A stretch of DNA of 64,000 nt from assembly GCF_010015445.1 (NCBI RefSeq), contig NC_053118.1:22370937-22434936 (forward strand), read 5' to 3'. The position numbers were made by a program, and so were the translations under genes. A model generated the notes under the pieces. It saw only the letters and a list, made by a program, of their open reading frames with translations. It was not told the DNA's origin and did no database searches. The stretch is from Perca fluviatilis (taxonomy: Eukaryota > Chordata > Actinopteri > Perciformes > Percidae). Every line of letters starts with the position of its first letter. The stretch's first letter is position 1. Shown piece by piece: positions 47,758 to 57,852 of this stretch.

Positions 47758-48231
47758 ATGGCCAAAAGTGTTTGCAGCACTGTGGGCTACTGGCATGCTC
47801 ACCCACCAAAACCATATGGGTTTGATTAGAGCAGAGGAGATGGCAGCGTTTAACTATGTACATGGAAATGAGAGACAGAGGGTGACGGAGGCCAAAGAGC
47901 AGAGAAGAAAAAGATAAGAAAAGAGTAACTGAGAAAGAGAATAGAGAAAGTGTGCATGTGCAGGAGTCTGTCCTTGTGTGTTGGGATATTGTGCATAATG
48001 TGTGAAATCAAAATCTTAAAAAGAAAGTTCCAAAAGTTTCTTGTTTCATGCCATGAGGAGGCCAGCTTTGTGTGAATGCTGTAAATGCAGCTTGTGCATG
48101 TGTGCGTGTGTGCGTGTGCGTGTGTGTGTGTGCATGCGCCTGCTCCTGCATGCATGTGTGTTGAAATCTTCCTCTTCCAGACATTTGTTACTCATTTAAT
48201 CTTATTCTTGGGTAAAATTGTATCTTACAGG

Positions 48232-48349
<118 letters not shown>

Positions 48350-51256
48350 ATGAGTCAAGCTGAGTCTCCTTGTGTACATGAGACTGAACCTCCAGATGCC
48401 TGGGCAGTTGCACCCAGACGCCTGTATTACTCAGACTCGTTTCCTTTTGTCCCCCCCACCCCCACCCCCAACTCCTAAGATCTCTCTTCCCTCCCCCTCG
48501 AGTCTATGTGGTTCTAATTATCGCGCTCATTTGTTATGAGTTGGTCTGGACGGCGGGAGAGCGGGACCTGAGAGAGGTCAGATTAGGAAGCAGAAGAGCT
48601 GAAGACATGCTGAATTGAAACTATTTTTTTTTAGTTTATGTTTTTACAGTTTTTCCACTCTGTCGCTGCCACCTACAGTTTAACGAGCCCACGGGCACCT
48701 CTGAGGTGCTACGTGACTACAGCAGTGTAAAACAGCATTGTATGGGCTGAATGATGCTGAATTGCTTCACGCTCAACAGGAAGTTAGAGGACAACAAAAG
48801 GGAAGAATTGAGAAGGAGGTCAAATATGTAAAGTAAAGAAAGGAAGTGAAGTAGATAGCAATGTTCATGAGGATGGTCGTGTGAAGTACAGTGAGCGAAA
48901 GTGGACGTCAGAAGAGGTAGAATGAGGGAAAGCCGAGAAGAAAAACAAGCACTGGTTCCCATACGCTTGCTGCTTCTCACTTTATTTTATGTCCAAGTGT
49001 TCTTTTCTAAAAACCATCAAAAAAGTTCAATTAAAGGGCAGCCCTTTTTTTATCGTGTTACCCCTCCTTCTTCTTGCATCCTACAGCTCTGCCCCTCCAC
49101 CCTCACACTGCCTCTCACTCTGCACTCATTCTTTTATACTCCCGTTGCCTTTCCTCTTTGACCAGAGTTAACGGGTGTTGTTCGCCTTTGCTTTTTCCTC
49201 AGCCATGTGTCCGAATGTGTGCATTTGTGCATGTGACTATATGTGCATGTGCTTGTGTGTGACCCTGTGATAATGTCATGGATTAGGAATGGCCATAGTT
49301 GAATATTTCACTGGAGGTCAACCTGTGGTCACTGTTACTGTATGTGAGCAGTGTGGGTCGAAATTGTGACATATTTATGTTTCATTGTTTTATTAATTGT
49401 CCTGAGCAGCACTCAGCAGCTATATCATACCCTGGTTCCTCTGGGCAGGAACAGAAAAATAACATCAAGTTGAGCTGCGTCCTGTGATATCTTCATGATC
49501 ATATGACTTTGCTAATGGCCTGTGGGAAAATAAAAGGACATAAATCGGAGACAAAAAACACTATTTTTCTGTTTCTGCAACAGAATCACAAGGCAGAACA
49601 TTATAGAAGCTAGCTAAAGAGAAAAGGAAATTATTACAAAAAAAAATAATGAAAAAAGCTCTGTGGCAGAATGGAAAGCTGTAGAAGTTTTACAAGACCA
49701 TGACTGCATTTCTTTCCAAAGGGATCATCTGTTAGCACTACTACTGGCTCAGACCCATTCGATGCCTGGAGCTTCGCTGGGAACCAAAAAACAAGTTAAC
49801 AAACATGTTGTGCTGCATCTGCACACTACTGCATACTACTACTACTGCAGAAAAAAAATAAGAGCTTGTTGATGACTTACTTTTTGCAAAAGTTTCAATG
49901 ATCAGTGTCTGGAGTTATTTCCACTTGACACTGGGAATGTAATCGGCTCAAAGACGGGCAGGTTCATTGCCTCAGAAAAAAGCTTTTTTTCAGCCAACAG
50001 GTTTCAGCATATCTCCTGATGCTCTGTGAGGAAATGTTACAGTGAGTTCTGCAGAGAACAACCTCCAGTTGTTCCAGGGCTTTTTTAGGGCTTAAGTACT
50101 TGGTTTTAGAAATAAGGTTAGGTCAAAGTTACCGTAGAATTTCGACAGTCAAAAAGGTCCAGGCTGGGTTAGCAACCAGGGGCCCCAGGCCATCAGGGGG
50201 GCCAAAGGCTTCATGTTAACCGTGTGGCGATTAGTTTCTGAAAGTTACGTGGGAAAAAATAAATAATGAAACTGTAATGAGCTATTGGAAAAATTGACAG
50301 TTTATAAGCAGTAGACCATTTAAAGTAGTTTGCCTTGTGGTCCAGCAGAGGGCACTCTTAAGCTTCACTATCATCTGGAACTATTGAGTGCCCTTTTGAC
50401 CTATCAGTAAACTAATAAGTAACTAAGGAAGTTAACAAATAAAAATGGAGGACAACACTAGCGAGCATTTTAGAAACTGAATTGATCAAGTTCTTGTGGT
50501 AACACCTGCATTATTACATAACCTTGTAGAGGGGCCCTGAATTAAAATCTGGTTTTAACGCCATTGTTACTTAAATATTGTTTTTATGGTGCATTTTACT
50601 TAATAAATCTGTGCTTAGTCACCTTCTAATTATTCATTATTAACAGCAGGTTAATCCAGTATTGTAAAAGGTCAAATTAGGATTAAAAATCAAGGAGAAT
50701 AAGACAATGTTGGCCTTTAGCATGGAAAGATTTACAATAATCTGTGTGGAAAAATCGATGGAAAACATCCATCTGAGACATACATGGTTGATTGGTGTGC
50801 TCAAATATTGGGCGGATGCAAACAGCTGATATGAAGGGGGAAAAAAACAAACGTCAGCCTACATCCACAGTTAGACACACACATCTAAAAACACAGTTTG
50901 CATGTAAAAATTGTAAAATAATAGAAACGTTTTTCTTTGACCACTTTCGGCTGACAAACAACAAATTTGTGCAATACTGCCATCATCTGTGTGTCTGCAG
51001 TCTCAGCATGTGAGGAGAGCATGTTGAGCCTGATTAATCTTCTATGTCAAATGGGCTGATCGTCTGATATTCCAAATGCCTTCGGCTGTCTACTCTGCTC
51101 AACAATCTAGCGTTACTTTCATCATTGAAAAATAACTTAAGGCCTACATTTGGGCTATGTGCTTCAAGGCGGAGAAAAAAATGCAATGATCTGTATCCCA
51201 TTTGATGCACTGATAATAAACCAGTGTGTAAATGACTGTAGATGAATACATCTTCT

Positions 51257-51262
51257 GTTTAT
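51257..51262 (-). terminator. Possible polyadenylation signal of the RNase-like gene
   Basis: Exact AATAAA on the minus strand about 330 bp beyond the stop codon. A nearer ATTAAA variant also exists, at about 51498. Confidence 0.3.
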
Positions 51263-51589
51263 TAAAGCATACCATACATGTATTACATTCAGTTAAATCC
51301 CTTTTGTACTGCAACATAGTGAATGACTTGAATTCAGCATCACATTCACATCTGTGCCACACATGCACTAACTACTGTAGCTTTAAATGAAATGCCTTTA
51401 GAGTACCAACCCTTTCATTAACTCTCAGAGATACAAAGTGGTACAAAAATACTTTTAGTTTTTTTTTAAATGTAATAATTCTAACAATATCTTGGTGATT
51501 TAATAAGAATAGAAAACACTTTTCACACTTTTCAAATGAGCATTTCAAGACTCAAATGTGTTCAGGATGCTTATTGTTAGTTTCTCAAA

Positions 51590-52198
51590 TTAATTTTTAT
51601 AGCCATAAATAATAACAAGAATAACAGAAAACAACCAGAGCCACGTCATTTTAAAGCTTGGAGCCCGACCAGCAGGGCTTGGAGTATGACCAGCAGTGCG
51701 TGGGTCCTGGCAGCCTTTGGCATTGTTGTTTGGCTTTACATTGTCAGGGTTTCCCTCAAAATGCACCGGCAGGCACTGATTGCCCAGCTCCTCACAGGCC
51801 AGGATCAGATGTTTGGTTTCCTCTCGGACACTCTTGATCCCGCACGTCCCCTGTATACTCCTCACCGTGACAAAAGTGAAAGACTGCAGGCTGATGCACA
51901 GGTTGTCCTTGTACACCGCCCCCCCCTTGTCTGTACACACGGCCTTCACCCTGTCCAGGTCGCTTGGGTGCAGGAAGGACTGGGTGGGTCTATCACAGCC
52001 CCCGTTATTCTTGATGTACTTCTCCCATTCGTTCTGGTCCAGAGAAGTAGGAGTACCAGCGCGAATGTGGCGTTTGGTGAAGGTGTTGAAGCCGTTGTTC
52101 CATTTGGAGAGCTGGCAGGGAGCATCGTTTTTGGCAAATGTTTGATGTCCCAGCAGGAAACCGACAGCAAGAGTGAGAAAAGCCCTGAGAGCAGCCAT
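51590..52198 (-). CDS. RNase A-superfamily-like protein with C-terminal hydrophobic anchor
   Basis: 202 aa in one coding exon, as in other vertebrate RNase A genes; ATG at 52198, TAA at 51590-51592. Residues 1-22 form a signal peptide (FLTLAVGFLLG). The fold signature is seen as KRHI (His44, position of catalytic His12), CDRPTQSFLH (Cys68), RVKAVCT (Cys88), GTC (119), HLILACEE (135) and CLPVHFEG (His146, position of His119). The usual CKxxNTF block with catalytic Lys41 reads CDRPTQSF, so the lysine and the Asn-Thr pair are missing. Cysteines are 28, 68, 88, 101, 119, 135, 142 and 163; the canonical Cys26-Cys84 pair seems absent and 28, 142 and 163 are extra. A Pro/Asn-rich linker (148-183) leads to hydrophobic WLWLFSVILVIIY near the C-terminus, a transmembrane or GPI-anchor signal. 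Family 80-90% sure; activity doubtful. Alternative: a divergent angiogenin-like ligand. Confidence 0.8.
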   Translation of the reverse strand: MAALRAFLTLAVGFLLGHQTFAKNDAPCQLSKWNNGFNTFTKRHIRAGTPTSLDQNEWEKYIKNNGGCDRPTQSFLHPSDLDRVKAVCTDKGGAVYKDNLCISLQSFTFVTVRSIQGTCGIKSVREETKHLILACEELGNQCLPVHFEGNPDNVKPNNNAKGCQDPRTAGHTPSPAGRAPSFKMTWLWLFSVILVIIYGYKN

Positions 52199-52211
52199 TA
52201 CCTAGCAGTCC

Positions 52212-52236
52212 TAGTGGGAAACAAAGACTGCAAAGT
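52212..52236 (-). other. Probable 5'-UTR splice acceptor of the RNase-like gene
   Basis: Upstream of the ATG the minus strand offers AACTTTGCAG and CCCACTAG acceptor sites. RNase A genes usually have one intron just before the coding exon, so a noncoding first exon further right (about 52.3-52.5 kb) is likely but not located. Confidence 0.35.
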
Positions 52237-52697
52237 TATAACAGGATTATAGGAAAAAAAACACTGTACAGACTTTAGTAATCTATTACATCTTACTTTT
52301 TCTGTTTTACTAAATAAGTAACATACAGTAAGCAAAAACAATCTGTGCAGAAGAGCCGAGTCTGACAAAGCCACAGCTGTCTGTCTGCCTGTGCTCTGTT
52401 TTTAAACATGAAAGCAGGAGAGGGTGTAGAAAACAGCTGCTTGATGACAGAACTTCCCTACCTTGTTTTGGCAGCAGTAGTGGCATATGTGAGCTACAAG
52501 TGACCTAAAAGCTCCAGATGTGAGATCTTTTCTTGTATCCTTCAGTTGCGCTTCCACATTTCACTTCCTTTGTGAGGGAGTGGGAGTGGCCCCAACAGCG
52601 TGTGCATTACTTAAATATGTCCACACGTCTGTGCTTTAGAGCATGGGGAGACGGGGATCCAGTTACAGCCTCCAGTGAGCTATTTTTGGGATGCCTC

Positions 52698-52700
<3 letters not shown>

Positions 52701-52773
<73 letters not shown>
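52701..52773. repeat. (TG)n tract at the 5' edge of the LTR element
   Basis: TG run ending within about five bases of the start of the left LTR. Confidence 0.96.
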
Positions 52774-52774
<1 letters not shown>

Positions 52775-52776
52775 TG

Positions 52777-52966
52777 AGGAGTTCCTGGGCAGTCACTCTG
52801 GCTCTCTCCCTCCTCAAGGTTGCTTGGTTTGTTTGGACTTTGGATTGAGTTACTTTTGCGTTCTAACATTGCTACACTTACACACCTCTATACACTACAC
52901 ACCTTACTGATACACTGATAGCACATTTATCTCCACATTTTGTCATACCTTTGAGCCAGGTCATGA
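52777..52966 (+). repeat. Left LTR
   Basis: AGGAGTTCCTGGGCAGTCAC through GGTCATGA; about nine differences from the right LTR over the first ~150 bp. It lacks ~36 bp present near 55575-55612. Confidence 0.85.
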
Positions 52967-52968
52967 CA

Positions 52969-52980
52969 TGGGGGCTCGTT
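52969..52980 (+). promoter_or_regulatory. Primer-binding site, tRNA-Pro-like
   Basis: TGGGGGCTCGTT two bases after the left LTR matches the first 12 bases of a tRNA-Pro-type primer site; the remaining bases diverge. Confidence 0.6.
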
Positions 52981-53499
52981 AAATCAGATTTGGTAACAAT
53001 TGTTTTCCTTGTTATGTTGGGACGGAGTATCACATATGACTTTAGATGGTAAAGTTCACTTTGAAGACCTTAAAGGAGGGCTTTTCTTTTGAGGTAAACT
53101 AGTAGTGCTTAAATGTTTGGTATGGCCTTGTTTTAGCTGGCGTTCAGCAGCAGGTTCTAGGTGACGGGGAAAGTGGTTGGAGCTATATGCTCGGGATCAC
53201 ATCCGTGGTGTTCTGAGGGTAACTGCATAGCAGGGGCTTTTTCAGACCCACTGGTTTATAGTGAATAAATACCCGCCACCTGTACCTGTCCGAAGACTGA
53301 GGAGGGGTTTAGTTAGCTAGTTTATTGTACTAGTTAGTTTAGAATGGGTAGACTCCAGTTTGTTTGGATTTATATATATTTTTGGGCCATTTGTTCTTGG
53401 GAGGATTTGTTTGCTTCAATTTGAGTATCTAATTTGCTACATTTGATAATTTGTTTAATGTCTAATATTGTGGAAATGTCATTCAGGGTCCCTCTAATA

Positions 53500-54470
53500 T
53501 GAGTTGCTGGAGCAATGTAATAAAGAACAGCTGAAGATTGCTCAGCACTACTCTACTGATGTTGACCCCAAGCACACAAAGAAAACCCTGAAGTGTATCA
53601 TAATGGCCAACTTGCAGGAAGAGGGGGTGCTGGGGGAAGAGTGGTGTAAGTACTTCTACCGCATGCTTTAAGATTTGAACAACAAAACCTATTATTGGTT
53701 TTGAAAATAGAACATGAACAAGAATTGGAGAAAATCTAATTCAAAAGGGAACAACTGAAATTTGATTTGGAAGTTCAAAAATTGACATTGCTGAAAGAGG
53801 GCAAAATTTCTGCATCCACTCTGAATTTAGAAACGCCTCGTTCATGTTTTGATGTTGCAAGCAATTTGAGGCTGTTGCCAAAGTTGAATGAAAGGGATGT
53901 AGAGATTTTCTTTAGTTTGTTTGAGCGGGTTGCAGATTCAAGAGACTGGCATGATGAGGAGCAAACTTTGTTGTTACAGTGCATTTTTACTGGTAAAGCA
54001 CAGCAGGCTTACTCAGCTTTGTCTTCTGAAGCCTGTCAAGAGTACAAAACGGTCAAATCAGCTGTGTTGAAGGCATATGAGCTCGTTCCAGAGGCATATC
54101 GCCAATGCTTCAGGGGCTGCAAAAAGACTGGTGAACAAACACATGTTGAGTTTTTGCCAGGGATTTGAAATTACATTTTAACCATTGGTGCTCTTCTTCG
54201 GGTGTTACAACATTTGAAACATTGTGTGATTTAGTGGTTCTAGAGCAGTTTAAACAGTCCAAGTGTCCAAGTGAGGCTGCAGTGCTGGATGATGAATATG
54301 TGTTGACACACAAGTGTATCTTTGGTGAGCGGTACAACAATGAACACTTTCCCAGTGCAGAGTTTATGTCCCCAAAGTTGGAACAGCATTCTAAGGAAAA
54401 AAGTGACCCAACTGTGTGTAATTATTGCCATCAAAGGTCATTGGAAAAAAGAGTGTCCTCTGCTTAAAGA
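53500..54470 (+). pseudogene. LTR element gag remnant (SCAN-like capsid domain and zinc knuckle)
   Basis: 53767-54168 reads LNLETPRSCFDVASNLRLLP, then FFSLFERVADSRDW, CIFTGKAQQAYSALS and KAYELVPEAYRQCF, the capsid region related to SCAN domains. Frame breaks follow. CNYCHQR (frame ending 54467) and KGHWKKECP (another frame, about 54432-54460) form one zinc knuckle split by a frameshift. N-terminal pieces precede from 53500. Confidence 0.75.
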
Positions 54471-54479
54471 AAAAAGTAA

Positions 54480-54910
54480 GATGTACAATGTTAAGTCGGC
54501 TGGTTTGGCTGCCACTATTCAGAGTCCTACACCTGGTATTACAGCAGAACTGGTTGCTCCATTTCAGATGCAGGTTAAACCAGTAAATACTTCAGAGATT
54601 GACTTGTGTTATACTCCATTTGTGTCTGAAGGCTTTGTAAAGCTGCTTAGTAAAGATGTAGTGATTAGTAGAAAAGTTCCAATAAAACATTTTAGGGACT
54701 CAGGAGCATCACAATGCTTTGTGAGGGGAAAGATTTTGCCCTTTTCTCCATTATCACACACAGGTAGCTGTGTTCCTGTTCGAGGGTTGGGTCTGCGAAC
54801 TATGTTTGTGCCTGTGCACAAAGTGCATCTGTCATGTGAATTGGCACAAGGGGAAGTAGAAGATAGGTGTTCGTCCAGAACTACCAGTTGAAGGGATTGA
54901 CATTATTTTG
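54480..54910 (+). pseudogene. LTR element aspartic protease remnant
   Basis: FRDSGASQCFVRG carries the D-S-G active-site triad of retropepsins. Upstream is a linker and downstream, after a frame change, VEGIDIILGNDLVGG, the second conserved part of the protease. Confidence 0.75.
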
Positions 54911-55101
54911 GGAAATGACCTGGTAGGAGGTCGCGTATGTACACCTACCTGACCAGCCAATACAAATACATACTGTATGTCTGCTTTAGTTTCAGAAACT
55001 CCAGAGGTCCCTGAAATAGAGAAGGCAGTGTATACAGTCTCGTCTTCAGAAACGCAAGCGGACACTTATCCAGAGGGGAAGAAAAAGAAAAAGAAAAGAA
55101 A

Positions 55102-55165
55102 ATGCACCATATTAAGGGCAAGGACAATGTGGTAGCAGATCCCCTGTCACGTGCACCATTGTCGT
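55102..55165 (+). pseudogene. LTR element RNase H tail
   Basis: HIKGKDNVVADPLSRAP is the conserved end of Ty3/gypsy RNase H. It follows the protease within 200 bp, so the polymerase in between has been deleted. Confidence 0.75.
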
Positions 55166-55406
55166 GTTTGTTAGAACTGCCTATCATTTTCATGTTTCAT
55201 GAACCATTAAAGGGCTTCCTTGGATGTATGGCCACTGGGTTATGTAGATAATGCGCTGACCTGAATGGGTGTTAGAGATAATATTGACGTGGTCAGGTGT
55301 TTAATATAAAATGTGATTTATTGTAACTAACAGTTTTGTTTGTTTTTGCAAGGTGGTTTGGTTGCTGGGATCTGGGGATTGGCTAATAAGGACTAATGAT
55401 AGGAGT

Positions 55407-55632
55407 AGGAGTTCCTGGGCAGTCACTCTGGCTCTCTCCCTCCTCAAGGTTGCTTGGTTTGTTTGGACTTTGGGTTGAGTTACTTTTGCGTTCTAACGTT
55501 GCTACACTTACACACATCCATGCAGTACACACCTCTCTGATAAACTGATAGCACGTCTACCTTTGTTGTTTATTTTAAATAATGTGATTTAATTGAGCAA
55601 ACATTTTGTCATACCTTTGAGCAAGGTCATGA
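55407..55632 (+). repeat. Right LTR
   Basis: Direct repeat of 52777-52966, followed after four bases by a short (TG)n tract (55637-55659). Confidence 0.85.
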
Positions 55633-55636
55633 TTCT

Positions 55637-55659
55637 GTGTGTGTGTGTGTGTGTGTGTC
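55637..55659. repeat. Short (TG)n tract at the 3' edge of the LTR element
   Basis: TG run continuing the microsatellite split by the insertion. Confidence 0.9.
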
Positions 55660-55929
55660 TCTGCTAAATATGCCCAAATAGGGGCATCAAAATCATGGTA
55701 ATTTCCAGTTAGATCTACAGTGGTTCATCCTTTTATTCTATATTTATATTCTCTAATATTAATAAATAATAAAATTGCTTGAGATTTAATTAAAAACGCC
55801 AAAATAAAAAGTGGTCAAAACAAACGTGACTGACGGTTGACACATGGTTACACACGTCATATGGTTTTGTTCTGAATTTAATCTGAATAAATATGGAAAA
55901 CATATCTTTTATGTCTAACAGATAATATT

Positions 55930-56080
55930 AATTCAATTACATTTTAATTCAATTTTATTTATAGTATCAAATCATAACAACATTTATCTCAAGACACTTT
56001 ACAGATAAAGTAGGTCTAGACCACACTCTATAATACACAAAGACCCAACAATTCCAGTAATTCCACTTTAAGCAAACAGT
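55930..56080 (-). mobile_element. L2/Maui LINE 3' end, inverted copy
   Basis: Reverse complement matches the tail of the element at 45750-47306: ATTACTGGAATTGTTGG, ATAGAGTGTGGTCTAGACCT, AAGTGTCT-GAGATAA and a TAAATAAAATTGAATTAAA end. Only ~150 bp are kept. Confidence 0.85.
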
Positions 56081-56890
56081 AACATGATATTTAATACAAA
56101 TAAATTCAAAAAATAGTTATCATAATAGCATCATAAAGGCATCACCTAAAACCGACAAAAGTAGAGGAGTGGGCTTCCAAACTGAAGGAAAAACAATGCT
56201 TTCATATAAAATATAACTATACAAAGCTTCCTCATTGTCTCATTTCGCATTTCGTCTTCTGGAGTAAAAATTATACCATGACAATAACCAGGACTCCAAC
56301 CCTTATTGTAAATACATAAGAAATATTATTAATACACATAGAACTAAGAAATAAATATATAAATGCGTAAGTTAATTAGACATTTTACTGTCTCTTTCTC
56401 CTCTGATTTAGTTTTTTCTTTCTTTGTGCAGTTAATGCTTTAATTTAGTATTTCTCAAACCCCTGAATTAAAGATTTATTGTAATTTTGATAAGCTAGTC
56501 ACGATTCTGAGACAAATCAAATGCTTTGTTTAATGTCTGCATAGTTAAATCATCATCTATCTATTTTGTATGAAATAAAATGTTTACTAGATTGTTTACT
56601 AGATCGCTTGAGATAATTCATCTCTCAAGGGAATCTAATGGACAAATAATTCGCAAAGGTTCTTAAAACATTATTGCTGCAATGTACCACAAGAAGAAGA
56701 CGGGAAACATGGGTGGATCTTCGAAGCTAGTAGTTTGTCTCCTTGTTGTCTTTGGGGTTCTGTCAACAATATGTGGAGGGTTTTTGTAAGATTGCTATTT
56801 TTCTTTGCTTCAGACTAAACGTTGCATTGTTGCAGTGCAGTATAATATTTTCCCGCTTAGAATTAACTTTTGGGAAATGTGGTCAGGACA

Positions 56891-56923
<33 letters not shown>

Positions 56924-57285
56924 TCAAAGCAGGTGAGGTTGCCATTCAAGTATTTTAATGAGGTGCCCATGTTGACGAGTTATATACAGCAAAAAAAAAA
57001 ATCAGATAAAGATATGTGGCACCAAAAACAGTGTTTCCAATAGAATGAAAACATGTACATAAATATAACTCATCCATTTACAATATAATGCACTATATTG
57101 ACTTCAGAGACTTGGACTTGGACTACTAAGCAGAGTTTGGACAGCATCAGTTTATACGTAGCACTGTAAATCCCTTATAACCTTCATCGTAGATTTTCAT
57201 TTGCTAGGACCTTCTGTGTGTCAATGTGTAAGTTCAGGGGCAAAAAAAAAAAAATATTACATTGAGTATGAATACACAGGTACAT
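56081..57285. other. AT-rich intergenic stretch right of the L2 tail
   Basis: No supported gene. A 25-codon frame at 56709-56785 (start MGGSSKLVVCLLVV, donor-like GTAAGA) looks like a signal-peptide exon but has no partner. A short (CA)n tract lies at 56889-56920. Confidence 0.6.
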
Positions 57286-57286
57286 A

Positions 57287-57292
57287 TTTATT
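57287..57292 (-). terminator. Possible ca14 polyadenylation signal
   Basis: AATAAA on the minus strand about 450 bp beyond the stop codon. Confidence 0.35.
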
Positions 57293-57740
57293 TAAGTCTA
57301 TTACATGGCATACAATGTAGTGTGCGTGGAAGGCAGGAAGATGAAATAACGGTCAAACGTGAAACAAAAAACAAAATATATTTTACAAAGTATTTACATA
57401 AACCAATCATGCATCCCCGGCATTGCAAGAGCAAACATACGACTCAGAGTCACTGACGTATTTACACCAAGTGCTTCACATGCAAACTGAAAAAACACAT
57501 CTGATACCAAGACTGCCAACATCGCTGAATTTGGGTGGGAGAAAAAAAAAACTGGAAACAGTGAAGTGATCGGGGCAGCAGGTGATTTGTTCTGTGTCCA
57601 GTTTACTATGTAAAATGTTTTTCCTGTTGCCTTTTGTAACTGATGAGGAAAAACATGTTGGATCAGTGATAACATATTGGCAAGAGGGAAGGACAGGGTG
57701 TTTTGCATGTGTCTGGACTGAAGCCCTGAAGTGCCGTCCG

Positions 57741-57852
57741 CTAGGGCTCAGTCTGAGGAGACGGTGAGGGTTCTTCTTTCTTTTCTGCTTTAGGGGTTGA
57801 GTTCAGAGCCATGTCTTGTTTTTTCTCTTTCGCTTTCTCTGGCCCCTTCATC
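57741..57852 (-). CDS. ca14: ca14 last exon, cytoplasmic tail
   Basis: Encodes [20 protein letters not shown] then [16 protein letters not shown] and TAG. The short charged tail of 37 residues counting the split Arg is low-complexity and poorly conserved in the family; it is placed here by splice phase and by the preceding membrane helix. Confidence 0.82.

Larger units (their letters stand above)
52777..55632 (+). mobile_element. Defective LTR retrotransposon (Ty3/gypsy type, internally deleted)
   Basis: Two direct LTRs (52777-52966 and 55407-55632) flank a primer-binding site and gag, protease and RNase H remnants in the usual order. Frames are broken, and reverse transcriptase, most of RNase H and integrase are missing, so the element is inactive. 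Family call rests on the gag, protease and ADPLSRAP blocks. Confidence 0.8.

Noticed and set aside
51686..52252. 188-aa plus-strand open frame
   Set aside because: It is the antisense shadow of the RNase-like gene, which has a signal peptide, family motifs and cysteines; the plus frame has none.
56709..56814. Signal-peptide-like exon (MGGSSKLVVCLLVV) with a GTAAGA donor and an acceptor-like TTGCTTCAG 28 bp on
   Set aside because: An intron of 28 bp is too short for vertebrate splicing, the joined frame runs into a CA repeat, and no further exon is visible. Kept only as a note in the intergenic entry.
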